Origin: Pirellulales bacterium
Lineage (GTDB): Bacteria > Planctomycetota > Planctomycetia > Pirellulales > Thermoguttaceae
Length of the DNA stretch: 48,837 nucleotides
Assembly: GCA_016935315.1 (NCBI GenBank)
Contig: JAFGRD010000003.1
Location: 1 to 48,837, forward strand
Reading direction: 5' to 3'
Below the pieces are notes generated by a model. The model did not search any database. It saw only the letters and a program-made list of their open reading frames with translations, and had not been told where the DNA came from. Of the stretch, positions 28,968 through 38,900 are shown in pieces (within the stretch, counting starts at the first letter, position 1; the number at the start of each line of letters is the position of its first letter). The position numbers and the translations under genes are program-made.

Positions 28968-29648
28968 ATGCACGGCGACCTGCTGGAAATCCTCTATGAA
29001 GACAACCATCTGCTGGCGGTTGTCAAACCGGCCGGTTTGCCGACGATGGGTACGCGGGGCGACCGCCCGACCCTGTTGGCCGTAGCAAAAGAGTACGTCA
29101 AGCTACGGTACGAGAAACCGGGCAACGTGTATCTGGGGGCGATGAGCCGGCTGGACGCGCCGGTCAGCGGAGTCGTGCTGTTGGCGCGGACATCGAAGGC
29201 CGCCCGCCGCATGACGGAACAGTTCCGCTCCCATCTAGTCGGGAAGTCCTATTGGGCACTGGTGGAAGGATGCATCCGACCCTCCGCAGGAGAGTATGTC
29301 GATTGGGTCGGCCAGGACGAGCGACATCGCCGAATGCATATCGTCGGTCCGAAACTGCCGGGGGCGAAGCAGGCTCGAATGTCCTATCGCCGACTGGCCG
29401 ATTTCACAGACCACTCACTGCTGGAAGTGACGCTGGAAACCGGCAGGAAACACCAGATCCGTCTGCAATTCTCGCATCGGGGGCATCCGATCCTCGGCGA
29501 CCGCAAGTACGGTGGCCGTCGCCAGTGGCCGGTCGGGATCGCTCTGCACGCCCGACGTCTCGTCATTACGCATCCTGTCCGTGGCGAAACACTGTCGCTG
29601 GAGGCCCCGCTGCCGGATGCGTGGCGGGAGTTCGGCATCGCGGGATGA
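28968..29648 (+). CDS. RluA-family RNA pseudouridine synthase
   Basis: 226 aa. The core RluA fold is complete: the first strand ILYEDNHLLAVVKPAGLPT (residues 8-26), the catalytic loop MSRLDAPVSGVVLLA with Asp63, the strand LLEVTLETGRKHQIRLQF and GHPILGDRKYGG. The His before the usual RLD motif is Ser60 here. No S4 domain is present, so it is the short form. It isomerises uridine to pseudouridine in rRNA or tRNA, with the target unknown. It is transcribed divergently from maf. The downstream kinase gene lies 112 nt further on the same strand. Confidence 0.92.
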   Translation: MHGDLLEILYEDNHLLAVVKPAGLPTMGTRGDRPTLLAVAKEYVKLRYEKPGNVYLGAMSRLDAPVSGVVLLARTSKAARRMTEQFRSHLVGKSYWALVEGCIRPSAGEYVDWVGQDERHRRMHIVGPKLPGAKQARMSYRRLADFTDHSLLEVTLETGRKHQIRLQFSHRGHPILGDRKYGGRRQWPVGIALHARRLVITHPVRGETLSLEAPLPDAWREFGIAG

Positions 29649-29760
29649 CCGGCGGTTGTCATCCGACTTTCCTCCGGCTAACGTAGTAATAGAAGGGGAA
29701 AACCGACCGTGGGTAAACCCAGATCGACAGAGAAGCAAACCTCACCACGGTGTTTGACCG

Positions 29761-31146
29761 GTGAGCACGTCCGACCGCTCCACGTTCCGGCAGTGTGCCA
29801 TAGCCAGCGGTTTGCTGACTGAACAGCAGATCGACGAAGCCCGTGCCGGTGTCGGCTGGGCCAACGGCGACGAACCGGACACGAATGCCCTCCTGACCGA
29901 TCGGCAACTCGCCGAGCGGCTGGTCGCGATGGGATGGTTGAATGCCTGGCAAGCCAAGCAGTTGCTTGACGGGCGGACCAAGTTCACGCTGGGGTCCTAC
30001 AAAATCGTCGATTCGCTAGGCCAAGGCGGAATGGGGCAGGTATTCAAGGCGGAACACAGCGTCATGGGACGCGTGGTGGCCGTGAAGGTGTTGCCGTTGA
30101 GCAAGACGACGCCCGCCGCGGTGGCTAACTTCACGCACGAGATCCGCGCGCTGGGAAGCCTCGACCATCCTCGACTCGTGCGGGCCTGGGACGCGGGACA
30201 AGACGGTAGCGTTTACTATTTGGTTACGGAGTTCGTTCCCGGCACCGACCTCCGCAAGCTTGTTCGCCACAAAAGCCGGCTGAGCATGGAGGAATCGGCG
30301 TCGATTGTCTACCAGGTGGCCGACGGGCTCGACTACGCGCACAGCAAAGGGTTGGTGCATCGCGACGTCAAGCCGGGCAACGTCCTGGTCACTCCGGAGG
30401 GCAAGGCGAAGCTATCCGACCTCGGGTTGGCCGGCCCAGTGAAGGGAAGTGCCGAGACCGATCCGCGGTACGGCAAGATCGTCGGCACACCTGACTACGT
30501 GGCGCCCGATCACGTGCACTCGCCTTGGGATCCTACTCCGGCATGGGACATCTACTCGCTGGGGTGTACGCTTTACTATGCCGCCACCGGCAAGGTTCCC
30601 TTTCCCGGCGGCACGGCAGCAGACAAGGCCCGAGCCCATTGTGAGCTTCGTCCGCTGGACCCGCGCCGGTTGAACAAGTCGCTCAGCGATGAGTTCGTCG
30701 ACCTGATGGCCGACATGCTGGCGAAGAATCCGAGCGAGCGAATTCAGTCGGCCGCCGAGGTGATGGCCCGTTTGGAGCCCTGGGCGGACGACTCGGTGCG
30801 CCATTATGGGAGCCTCGCGGTCCCGGGGCGTCCGATACTGCCGACTTCGCCGCAGGCCGAAGCACGTTCATCCCCGAACGTGCTTCGGAACATGCCGCCG
30901 CGACGATCGAGGCAATCGACCCCGGGCAAACGTTCAACCGGCTTCCGAAAGCGCCAGGCCCGCCTGCCAGAAGTTCGGCATGAACCGTCCAGCACGCGGG
31001 ATAGTCTGGCCGAAGCAATGCCGGGAGAAACCGACAAGAGGTCTTATCGGTCGGCCCCGGCCTTCCGACCACTGATGCTTCTGGTCCTCGGACCGCTGCT
31101 GTTAGTCGGTGTGGCGATGCTGATCTGGTGGTTGGCTCAAGGATAG
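29761..31146 (+). CDS. Tail-anchored Hanks-type Ser/Thr protein kinase
   Basis: 461 aa with a GTG start and no visible Shine-Dalgarno. Residues 8-75 form the helical N-terminal domain typical of planctomycete kinases (MGWLNAWQAKQLLDG). The kinase domain covers about 80-345: Gly loop GQGGMGQVF, Lys109 (VAVK), Glu127, catalytic loop HRDVKPGN (200-207), DLG instead of DFG (220-222), and a GTPDYVAPDH activation segment. A basic, Ser-rich linker (about 365-430) leads to one membrane helix at the very C-terminus (about 435-459). There is therefore no extracytoplasmic sensor and the enzyme should sit on the inner face of the membrane. A candidate -35 TTGTCA lies at 29656-29661, without a good -10. 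Confidence 0.92.
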   Translation: MSTSDRSTFRQCAIASGLLTEQQIDEARAGVGWANGDEPDTNALLTDRQLAERLVAMGWLNAWQAKQLLDGRTKFTLGSYKIVDSLGQGGMGQVFKAEHSVMGRVVAVKVLPLSKTTPAAVANFTHEIRALGSLDHPRLVRAWDAGQDGSVYYLVTEFVPGTDLRKLVRHKSRLSMEESASIVYQVADGLDYAHSKGLVHRDVKPGNVLVTPEGKAKLSDLGLAGPVKGSAETDPRYGKIVGTPDYVAPDHVHSPWDPTPAWDIYSLGCTLYYAATGKVPFPGGTAADKARAHCELRPLDPRRLNKSLSDEFVDLMADMLAKNPSERIQSAAEVMARLEPWADDSVRHYGSLAVPGRPILPTSPQAEARSSPNVLRNMPPRRSRQSTPGKRSTGFRKRQARLPEVRHEPSSTRDSLAEAMPGETDKRSYRSAPAFRPLMLLVLGPLLLVGVAMLIWWLAQG

Positions 31147-31683
31147 CAGGCAAGAGGCCGCCCGCCCCGGGAGGCACTATTGCCCCTTGCGTAGCCAACG
31201 ATCTTGTTCACAGAGGTAGTCTTGCGTATGCGAAGAAGGAGTGTAGGAGCGCTCGGTCTTGACGTTGTTCCAGCATCGATTCCCGGACCAGGGTTTGGAG
31301 GTCGTCGAGGTCGTCCGGAATGAAGTGGGGTAAGTCGGCGTACCTGGTGTGGTTCCAGCACTCCTCGACCGGGTTCAGTTCGGGGGCGTACGCCGGCAAC
31401 CACTCGAACGCGAACCAATCCGGATGCTCCTCCTCAAAGTGGCCGATGAGCTTTGTTTCACATCCTCGTCCTGAACGTCGTGAAGATGGCGTGTTGCGCC
31501 AACACACAGAAGGGCTTTGCCTACTTGTACCAGGCGTTATGAGAGTATTGTTAAACCAGCTCACATTCTCCGAAAGTGCAGATTCAGTGTCTGACGGCAC
31601 CAGGGTCAATAAGCCAAGATGTCTCCGGTGATGGTATTCCTGCGGTCCGGCGGCCTGCCAGCCCTCGATTGATCCGAGCGTAG
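31147..31683. other. Spacer between convergent genes, holding an IS remnant
   Basis: About 540 bp between the kinase gene and the 3' end of operon B. The centre is a truncated IS630 transposase. On either side I see no terminal inverted repeats that pair convincingly and no terminator with a T-tract. The part from about 31470 to 31683 is open on the minus strand but its translation resembles no transposase. Confidence 0.5.
31208..31470 (-). pseudogene. IS630-family transposase remnant (C-terminal fragment)
   Basis: About 85 codons encode the C-terminal end of an IS630/Tc1-type DDE transposase. The motif WLPAYAPELNPVEECW holds the last acidic catalytic residue (Glu), and the typical tail (LLHSFFAYARLPL) ends at a stop. 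The N-terminal two thirds with the first two Asp residues are missing; upstream sequence in the same frame has no resemblance. The 5' limit is approximate. The element is immobile and marks an old insertion at the end of operon B. Confidence 0.8.
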
Positions 31684-33633
31684 TCAATGGCCCGCTTCGC
31701 CTCGGGCTTTGCGGAACTTCTGCCAGACCTCCTCGATGGGCTCTGGGCCGAGGTGCTGTTCGAGCAGTCTCCGGGTATCGCTAAATAACGCGTCGATCCT
31801 GGCCTGAACCCTGGAATCGCTGGAGCGAAGGCTCTTCTGCCGCTCGCCCAGCCTATGATTGAATTCGAGCCGCTTCGGCAGGCGGTCCAACTCGTCGATA
31901 AGTTGTTTCGCCTGGTCCAATTCACCCGCGTCGATGCGGGCCCTGGCCAACGTGATCAGTATCTGGCGGCGGGTGACCAGATCAACCAGTTCCTCCTGAA
32001 GACCGGTGACGTATCCCTCGGCCTTCAGCCGCTGGTCGTCGTTGGAAATCGACGCGACGACCTCGGGCTCGATGCCGGGAACCATTGGAAGCCGGGCCAG
32101 AGTCTCTCCACCGTTGCGAACCAGCAAGACACGCAAGATGTCCTTGGCGGGCAATACCGGTACACGCCCCCGGTAATCCGTACGCCCCAGCAACGTTGTG
32201 GTTTTCGAGTCGGGAGGGTGGGCGTAGACCTCGTAACCCGCCAAGGCTTCACAAGGCGTGGATCTCGACTGCAAAACCAAGACGCTCGGCTCGTGCGGCG
32301 GCACCACACCCAATGCTAACTGCTCGATACGACCGCGTCTGCGGCCGCTCAGGGGGCTGCGCAGCCCTGTGTAGAGCTTGCACCGTACCCGGCCCGTCGC
32401 CACCGGCTTCGCGGCCGATTCCTGCACGGTGCAGCAAGTCCAGGGAACGGCCACAATCCGCGCCGCGTTGCCTTCGCGGTCGTTGTAGCGGATGATCGGC
32501 CGGAAGACCTGGCCCGGGCCGACCATCGCCAATTCGTTGTCTCGAAATGGTAAACCCGCTGCCTTCAGCCGCAAGGTCACGTGTTTGTCTTCCACGCTTT
32601 CGATCCGCGCCAACGGTACAAAGGCCCCCCGCACCGCGTCGAATGCGACGTCGCCGAGCTTGCCGAGTTGCAGGGCGCTCGTCGCAACCGGCGTGCCGAA
32701 CAATCGCGTGCGAACGTCCAACTCGCGGGCGGTAATCCGATAGCCGGCCATGGACGGCTCTATCGCCAGCAGGATGACCTTGTCGTATGCGGGCGGCTCA
32801 AGGTGCCACAAGAACTGCACCAGGCCCTGAAGCTCCTCCTCACTCAACTGGGACGTTCGGCCGTGCCCGTCCTGCGGATTGAACTCCGTCAGCACCTCTT
32901 CGAGTGTCTCGGCTCTCCCGTCGTGCAAGTAGGGCGCCGATCGCCGCAGGCCGAAAAGCGAGGGCGTATCGAGCCGCTGTGGGCGTCCCGACTGCGACGG
33001 TGAAAGCGTGCCGACATCGTGGCGGGCAAACAGGCCGTCGGCCGTCCATGCCCCGTCGTCGGTGTAGAGCGGCAGTTGATGACAGCCGGAACAGCCGGTC
33101 TCTTCGTGAAAGAACAGTCTCCTACCGTCTTCAATGGCCGACCGCAGGTCCTCAGGCGGTGAAGGCGGCCTTTTCGGTATCAGGCTGCCCAGGTACTCGG
33201 CAATCGCCAGCCTGTTCGCGTCGATCGGCTCATCGTGCTCCACCGGTCCGCCGGCCGGCGGGTGCCTCTTCCTGCCGTCGGTTGCCTCCGCGGGCAACGA
33301 CTGCATGCGGAAGTCACCGATCGCCGCCAGCATCGCCCGTCGCAGTGTTCGCGGCGCCGGTGCGGCAGCGACCTCCCAAGGTGGGCCGATCAGTGCGTCC
33401 GTCCGGTGGATCAGGCCGGCAAGCAACTCGGCCCGCACGCGTGGTGTCAACTCGACGGCCGGCGCGAATGCCACTGTAACATGGATCCGATAGGGTGTCA
33501 GCTCCCAAACCGACTGCGCTGCAGCCGGCACCGCGCAGAGGCTGGTCGCCAGCACCGCGCAGAACGCCGCCCAGGGCACGACGGCCGTCATGCGAAGCGC
33601 GTGTTGCGAGACTTGCCACAGCGTCGAATTCAT
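31684..33633 (-). CDS. Secreted conserved planctomycete protein with nested cytochrome c domain
   Basis: 649 aa from ATG 33633, which overlaps the previous stop as TAATG; a signal peptide follows (about residues 16-40, ending AAAQ). Residues about 41-113 and 258-649 look like one conserved secreted host protein (VWELTPYRIHVTVAF; later YDKVILLAIEPSMAGYR and LQEELVDLVTRRQILITLAR). Between them, residues about 115-257 carry a c-type cytochrome module: heme site CSGCH (181-185), preceded by DGRRLFFHEETG and followed by APYLHDGRAETLEEVL as in the C-terminal half of cytochrome c peroxidase-like proteins. Only one CXXCH is present. It probably acts in the periplasm in electron transfer or redox sensing. 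It is the last gene of operon B. Confidence 0.8.
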   Translation of the reverse strand: MNSTLWQVSQHALRMTAVVPWAAFCAVLATSLCAVPAAAQSVWELTPYRIHVTVAFAPAVELTPRVRAELLAGLIHRTDALIGPPWEVAAAPAPRTLRRAMLAAIGDFRMQSLPAEATDGRKRHPPAGGPVEHDEPIDANRLAIAEYLGSLIPKRPPSPPEDLRSAIEDGRRLFFHEETGCSGCHQLPLYTDDGAWTADGLFARHDVGTLSPSQSGRPQRLDTPSLFGLRRSAPYLHDGRAETLEEVLTEFNPQDGHGRTSQLSEEELQGLVQFLWHLEPPAYDKVILLAIEPSMAGYRITARELDVRTRLFGTPVATSALQLGKLGDVAFDAVRGAFVPLARIESVEDKHVTLRLKAAGLPFRDNELAMVGPGQVFRPIIRYNDREGNAARIVAVPWTCCTVQESAAKPVATGRVRCKLYTGLRSPLSGRRRGRIEQLALGVVPPHEPSVLVLQSRSTPCEALAGYEVYAHPPDSKTTTLLGRTDYRGRVPVLPAKDILRVLLVRNGGETLARLPMVPGIEPEVVASISNDDQRLKAEGYVTGLQEELVDLVTRRQILITLARARIDAGELDQAKQLIDELDRLPKRLEFNHRLGERQKSLRSSDSRVQARIDALFSDTRRLLEQHLGPEPIEEVWQKFRKARGEAGH

Positions 33634-35987
33634 TACGGGGCCACCGAATACCTGAAGGCGGGTCGCCATTGTTCGATATTCTGGTACAGCAAGACCGGTT
33701 GACTGCCCACGCCGCTGAGGCTCTTGTGGTAGGCGAAGTAGTCGGGCAGTTGCCACAGCGGCACCACGGCGACGTCGTCGTGAGCGATGCGGTGGATCGC
33801 GCGGAGTCTGTCATGGACTTGCTGCCAATCGAGGGCCCGATCAAGCTGCCGCAAGGCCAAGCTCATGTAGGCACTGCAGCCGGCCGACATGCCGTGTGTG
33901 CCCAACAGCCGGCGGGCGTCGGCCAACGGTTCCCACATCGCCAGCTCGGCGTAGAGCAGATCCACATCTTCCGGGATTTGCACCGGTGCCGTGCCTTGCC
34001 ACGGACGCACATCGAGCGGGATCCCGATCAGTTCCAACTGCCGTTGGATCGACGAGCAGGCCACTCGGGCGATTTCGTTGTCCGGGTGGGCCAGCACAAG
34101 CCGGGGCATCTCTTTCAGTTCCTGTCCCTTCTTCTTCAGACTGGCGACAACTTCCTGCAGGCCGACTTCCGCCAGGGCGATGGCCAATCGGGGTTCGTAG
34201 ACCCTTGGTTCGATGCTCCGATCGCAGGCGTAGCCGATCGGATCGTCGTATGAGAGCCCAGACGGGAATGGACCACTGACGACGGTACAACCGGGCAACT
34301 CGGTGTCACCGATCAGATGGTTGAGGATTGCCTCGCGGTGGATTCCGTAGACCAGCGCCCGGCGGAACGTTCGGTCGGCTGTCAGCGGCTTGCGCATGTT
34401 GGGAATCAGGCAGTGGACCAGGGGCATACGATACGACTGGACCACGATCTCCTGATCCCTGCGTACTTCGTCCAGGCTCCACGGGTTGAGCCAATCGATT
34501 ACACGAATTCGCCCCAACCGGAGATCGCGAATCGCGTCGGTCCCCCTAGCGTAAAGGCGCTCGACGATTTCCGCCGGTTGGGCCGGCCCTTGCGCAAAAT
34601 AGCGCGGGTTGGCCACGTACGTCACTCCGTCCCCGCTGGAGACGCCGACAAGATAAGGCCCGTTCGATGGCGGCCACTCGGCGGCGACTGCCGGGACAGT
34701 ATAGGGAACAAGCCGCGTTTGCAGCAAGGCATCGGGACGGACGTGGGCCCCGCGAAGCTCCACGTCGACCTGGTACACAGCATTCACCGAAACGCTGCCG
34801 AACACGTCGGCCCATTCCGCCCGATACGCCGGATCGCCGGGGCAGGCCATCGCCAACAACTGCCGCGAGACATCGTAGCCGCTCAACACGGCATCGCTGG
34901 ACGACCAACCGACACCCGGAGCAATACGCAACGTCAGCCGCCGCTCCAACTCGTTGAACTCCATTCGACCGACCGGGCACGCATACTGCCCGCCAGCGGC
35001 GCCCGGCCCGACGAACTCGGTCAGAGTCCGATAGACCAGACGACCCGTGCGCCGGGCAGCCCAATCGCCGAATGCGCCGGGCCGCGACGCGTTCGATAGC
35101 ATGCTCACGCCCACCACAACGCGAGGGTATTTCTCATGAAGTGCCCGCGCAAACTCTTCCGCGGCGGGCACTTCTGGCCAAACACGAGCCAGGCGGCCGA
35201 CGAGCGAGTCGGCCTCGCGATAGTCACCGTCGGCTAGCCGCTTGCGGGCCTCGGCCAAGAGACCCGCCGCTTGCTGCTTCAGTTGGCTCTCGCGATTGAC
35301 GACGGTCGTCTGTTGGGGAAACCACGCCTTCAAGTTGCTCAGCAGCCGACGGGCCGACCAGTAGTCTCCCTTGGCAAGGTATTGCTCGACCAGCTTGTCG
35401 GTTGAAAGCCCGAGCGCTCTGTCCAGGTTGGGACGCTTCGGGTTGCGGCGGTACAACTCCCGCAACATTGCCAAGGCACCGTCATATTGTCCCTTCCGCT
35501 GCGATGCGACGGCCTCTTCGTAGAGATATTCTTCCATCGCCGAATCCAGGCCACGAGTCTCCGGATAGCGCTCTTCGAGAAATCGAAAACAGTCGTAGGC
35601 CTCCTCGAGTTCTCCGGCTGTGACCAGTCTGTTCGCTTCGGCCAGAACCAGTTCTTCGAAGAGCTCGATCTTTTCGATCATGTGCCACTGCACGTCGTAC
35701 AACGATTCCGGCTCGTCGACCAGACGAATCTCCAGCCTGCCGCGGGGTGGCTGCTTTTCGGGAACGCGCCGGCCGGGAAGATCCAACGGCTCGACCTTTA
35801 GAACCTTGTTGTCGTTGTACTTGTCCAGCGTGATCAGGTCGTAGGGTTCGCTCTCGAACAGCGGCGTCTGGGCGCCGGCAGGCCATGCGGAGAATGCACC
35901 GATACACATTGCCAGCACGAGCGGCCGCAGTGCCCGGCCGCCACCGAGGATCACCAGGATGATTTGCCGTGAAGCGTGCGTCGGCAT
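33633..35987 (-). CDS. TPR and extracellular solute-binding (family 5) fusion protein
   Basis: 784 aa with an N-terminal signal segment (about residues 18-40, ending AGAQ). Residues about 100-290 are helical repeats (TPR-like; RPNLDRALGLSTDKLVEQYL). From about 300 to 770 the protein has the fold of oligopeptide-type solute-binding proteins (SBP_bac_5): VYRTLTEFVGPG near the start of the lobe, the hinge region MRKPLTADRTFRRALVYGI, and GYACDRSIEPRVYEPRLA. There is no lipobox and no ABC permease or ATPase gene nearby, so import by a standard ABC system is not supported. It may present a peptide or other ligand to the ExbB/ExbD-linked complex. It follows the propeller gene by 8 nt. Confidence 0.85.
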   Translation of the reverse strand: MPTHASRQIILVILGGGRALRPLVLAMCIGAFSAWPAGAQTPLFESEPYDLITLDKYNDNKVLKVEPLDLPGRRVPEKQPPRGRLEIRLVDEPESLYDVQWHMIEKIELFEELVLAEANRLVTAGELEEAYDCFRFLEERYPETRGLDSAMEEYLYEEAVASQRKGQYDGALAMLRELYRRNPKRPNLDRALGLSTDKLVEQYLAKGDYWSARRLLSNLKAWFPQQTTVVNRESQLKQQAAGLLAEARKRLADGDYREADSLVGRLARVWPEVPAAEEFARALHEKYPRVVVGVSMLSNASRPGAFGDWAARRTGRLVYRTLTEFVGPGAAGGQYACPVGRMEFNELERRLTLRIAPGVGWSSSDAVLSGYDVSRQLLAMACPGDPAYRAEWADVFGSVSVNAVYQVDVELRGAHVRPDALLQTRLVPYTVPAVAAEWPPSNGPYLVGVSSGDGVTYVANPRYFAQGPAQPAEIVERLYARGTDAIRDLRLGRIRVIDWLNPWSLDEVRRDQEIVVQSYRMPLVHCLIPNMRKPLTADRTFRRALVYGIHREAILNHLIGDTELPGCTVVSGPFPSGLSYDDPIGYACDRSIEPRVYEPRLAIALAEVGLQEVVASLKKKGQELKEMPRLVLAHPDNEIARVACSSIQRQLELIGIPLDVRPWQGTAPVQIPEDVDLLYAELAMWEPLADARRLLGTHGMSAGCSAYMSLALRQLDRALDWQQVHDRLRAIHRIAHDDVAVVPLWQLPDYFAYHKSLSGVGSQPVLLYQNIEQWRPAFRYSVAP

Positions 35988-35995
35988 TGGTCGCG

Positions 35996-38900
35996 TTATC
36001 TCGCCGGAGGTGGTTCAACCAGGTAAAGGCTGCCGTCATGGCCGCCGAGCAGAAGCCGCGAGCCCAGCAAGACGGGCCCGGTTGCCAAAGGACGCCCGGA
36101 GTCGACTTGGCTGAGTTCCCGGCCGGTGACCGCCTCCACTCGCCAGATGACGCCGCCAGCAGCGGCCATGACGTAGTGATCTCCGGCAGCAAGTGGGGCA
36201 CCGGCCAAAGGGCCGTAGGGCAACTCCACTTGCCACACGAGGTGCCCCATTGCGTCCAAGCAAAGCAACTGGTCATCGGTCGATAGCATCACACTCTCAC
36301 CGACCCGCCGTGGCCCCCAGACACACGGTCCACCGAGCAACCGTTGCCGATCCTCCAAACGCGTCAGCTTGGGGAGCTTAAGGACTTGTAGGGTCTTGCC
36401 GGCGTCAACCGCGTAGGCTACCTCTCCGAGCACGGCCACCGGCGAGACGATTGGTTGGGGCATTGTCATCTGGTCGATTGCCGCTAGGTGCGGTCTCGGC
36501 TTATCGTTGACGCCCAGGCGATAGAGCCTGTTCTGTCCGTCGGCCAAGATGGCCTGGTTTTCGCCAAACAGCGTGGGCGTCTGCCAAGCGAGTTGCCCGC
36601 CCGGCTCCAGTTGCGGCGGGAACGGCTCGGTCTTGTTACCGGTGAGCGGATCCAGGAAAAAGACGCCGGTTTTCGACGGCGCCAGCAACCCATCCGCGAA
36701 CGCCACCGGACTGCAAGCCAATGGATCGGGCAGCGGTCGCCACTGGAAACGCATCGGCTGTTGACGGGGATCGCATACGGCGATCTCCTGGGAGCCGTTG
36801 CCACCGCAGAGGACCAGCAGACCGTTGCCGAGTCGAGCGAGGCTCACGATCGGCCCGTGCAGTTGAGCCGCCTCTACTGCCACCATTGGCACAGAGGCGA
36901 CGGTTCGTTCTCTCAGCTTCGCCGCGTCCATGCGAAATTGGGCGCCCCGCGATGTGACCGCGGTGATCGCTCCATCGCCGGGGTCCACCTCCGGGCCGGC
37001 GACCAAGGGGACTGCGAGATACGTTTCCCAGTAGACGTTGGGCTCGTGCTTTTCGACGGCCGAGACGATGACTCCCGGCATACCCACCTTCCGGCGAACG
37101 TGGACAATCGCCTCGCCAGCCGCCACCGGTGGTTGCAGGAATACGCTGTTCTCGTCCGAAATCCCCTGAGGCGACAATCGGCTGACGTTGGCCTGGATAT
37201 CGTATCGAGTCAACTCCACGTCGGCCACCCAGGCTCGGTTCCCTTGGATCAGCGGATAACGGATAAGTCGCTGGCCACTTGCGGGCGTTGGCTCAACGGC
37301 TTCGCGAAGCGGTTGTTTGGCCTCGGGCCCGCCGACTTCCAGCACGTACACGGCCCCCAGATCCGTGACAATCAACACTTGCCGCCCGGCCAACTTCGGC
37401 GGCGTGTCGACATGACCGTTGAGACGGAGTTGCTGTACCGGCTGAAGCGCCGGGCCGTCTGCCGTCTCATCGATCGTGAAAACCAACAGTTGGGAATCCT
37501 TCGAACGATCGTTGACGGTGACCAGTAGAAACCGACTGACGACGACCGGCGGACTCGTGATGCTGCCAAGCTCATGTCCCAAGTGGACGACACTCTTGCA
37601 CTGACCGTCGTCCAACCCGAGGACGAACAGGTTGGAGTGATCGGCCAATTGAAACAGCAGCGAGCGTGTCAGATCGACCGCCGGGGCAACCTGCAGCGAC
37701 TGCGGCACTTGAATGTACGCGGACGAGCCTCCCGAAGCGGCGTCGATCGTGACAATCCGCCCGGACCGGGTTGCCACCAGAATCCGGTTGCCCGCAATCA
37801 CCGGATGCGCTTCGAAGTCTTCTCCGATAGAAATCCGCCACCGGAGATCGCCGGTAGTCGCGTCGACTCGCTGCAATTCGCGGCTCGTGGAATTGACCAG
37901 CAAGGCGTCGGCGCCGGTTTCGGGAGAGATAGGTGTTGGCGGAAAGCTGGGGCAACGGCCGTTGCCGTCGAACCCGACGAATCGCCGCCAGAGCACCTTG
38001 CCGGTCGTTGCCTCAATCCCGTAAACGGCGCCCGCAGCCGCAGCAAACGCGACCTGCCCCTCAGCACCGGGAACCTCGGCCGTCGGGTTCGATTGCCCCA
38101 GGGTCACCGTCGGCAGAAGCTCGTCTGTCGTTTCCGGCAATTGCTTCTGCGAGATCAGGTTCACTGCCGCTTGCTGAGCCTGCGACACTTCCAGCACGGC
38201 CTGCTCCAGTTGCTCGTTATCGACCAGCCGCGGATATCGCTTCAGCAGGGCCTTTCGGATCTCATAAGCATGGCGAAGATCGCCTTGGCCAACCGCCTCC
38301 CTCATGGCGGCAGTCCTTTCCTGGAGTTCCCGTTCACAGTCGATTTCTCGCTCGGCCAACCCCAGCAAAGCCCTGATTTCGGCGATTCTGTCGCCCCGCT
38401 GCAGCGACCTCGGCACGTATTTCTCCATCAACGCCAGTGTTTCCTCTGTCTGTTCGACAACGCCGGGCTCGGGATTCTCTTTCGCCTGGGCCGAGAGGCC
38501 TTCGGCGATCGCCAGCAAGATCACGGCCAGATCGCCGTGGGCCGTGTTAAACTGGGGCTCGGGAGCGATCTCGCTAATCACCTTCTTGGCGATCAGCAGC
38601 GCCGCCGGCCAGTCGCGTGTTCCGCGCGGCGTCGCCTGCCGCAGTTGAGCCAGCCCTCGGTTCACCCGGGCAGAAGTCACGCCGTTGTGCTTCGGGAACT
38701 TCTTCAAGTACAGGTTGTACTTGTGGATCGCCTGCGTATAGGAACCGGCGCGGTATTCCGCGTCGGCTTGCTGTAAGGCGTCGTCGCCGCTCTGCCGGGT
38801 TACTGCCCAAATGAGCACTGGGGCGAGGATCAGCAGCACCAGTAGCGTACCGCCGCCGAGGAGCATCAGCGAGGAATCCCACTGGCGACCTCCCCCAATT

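Noticed and set aside
33633-35987. Oligopeptide ABC importer component
   Set aside because: There are no permease or ATPase genes in the window beside it and there is no lipobox; only the binding fold is supported.
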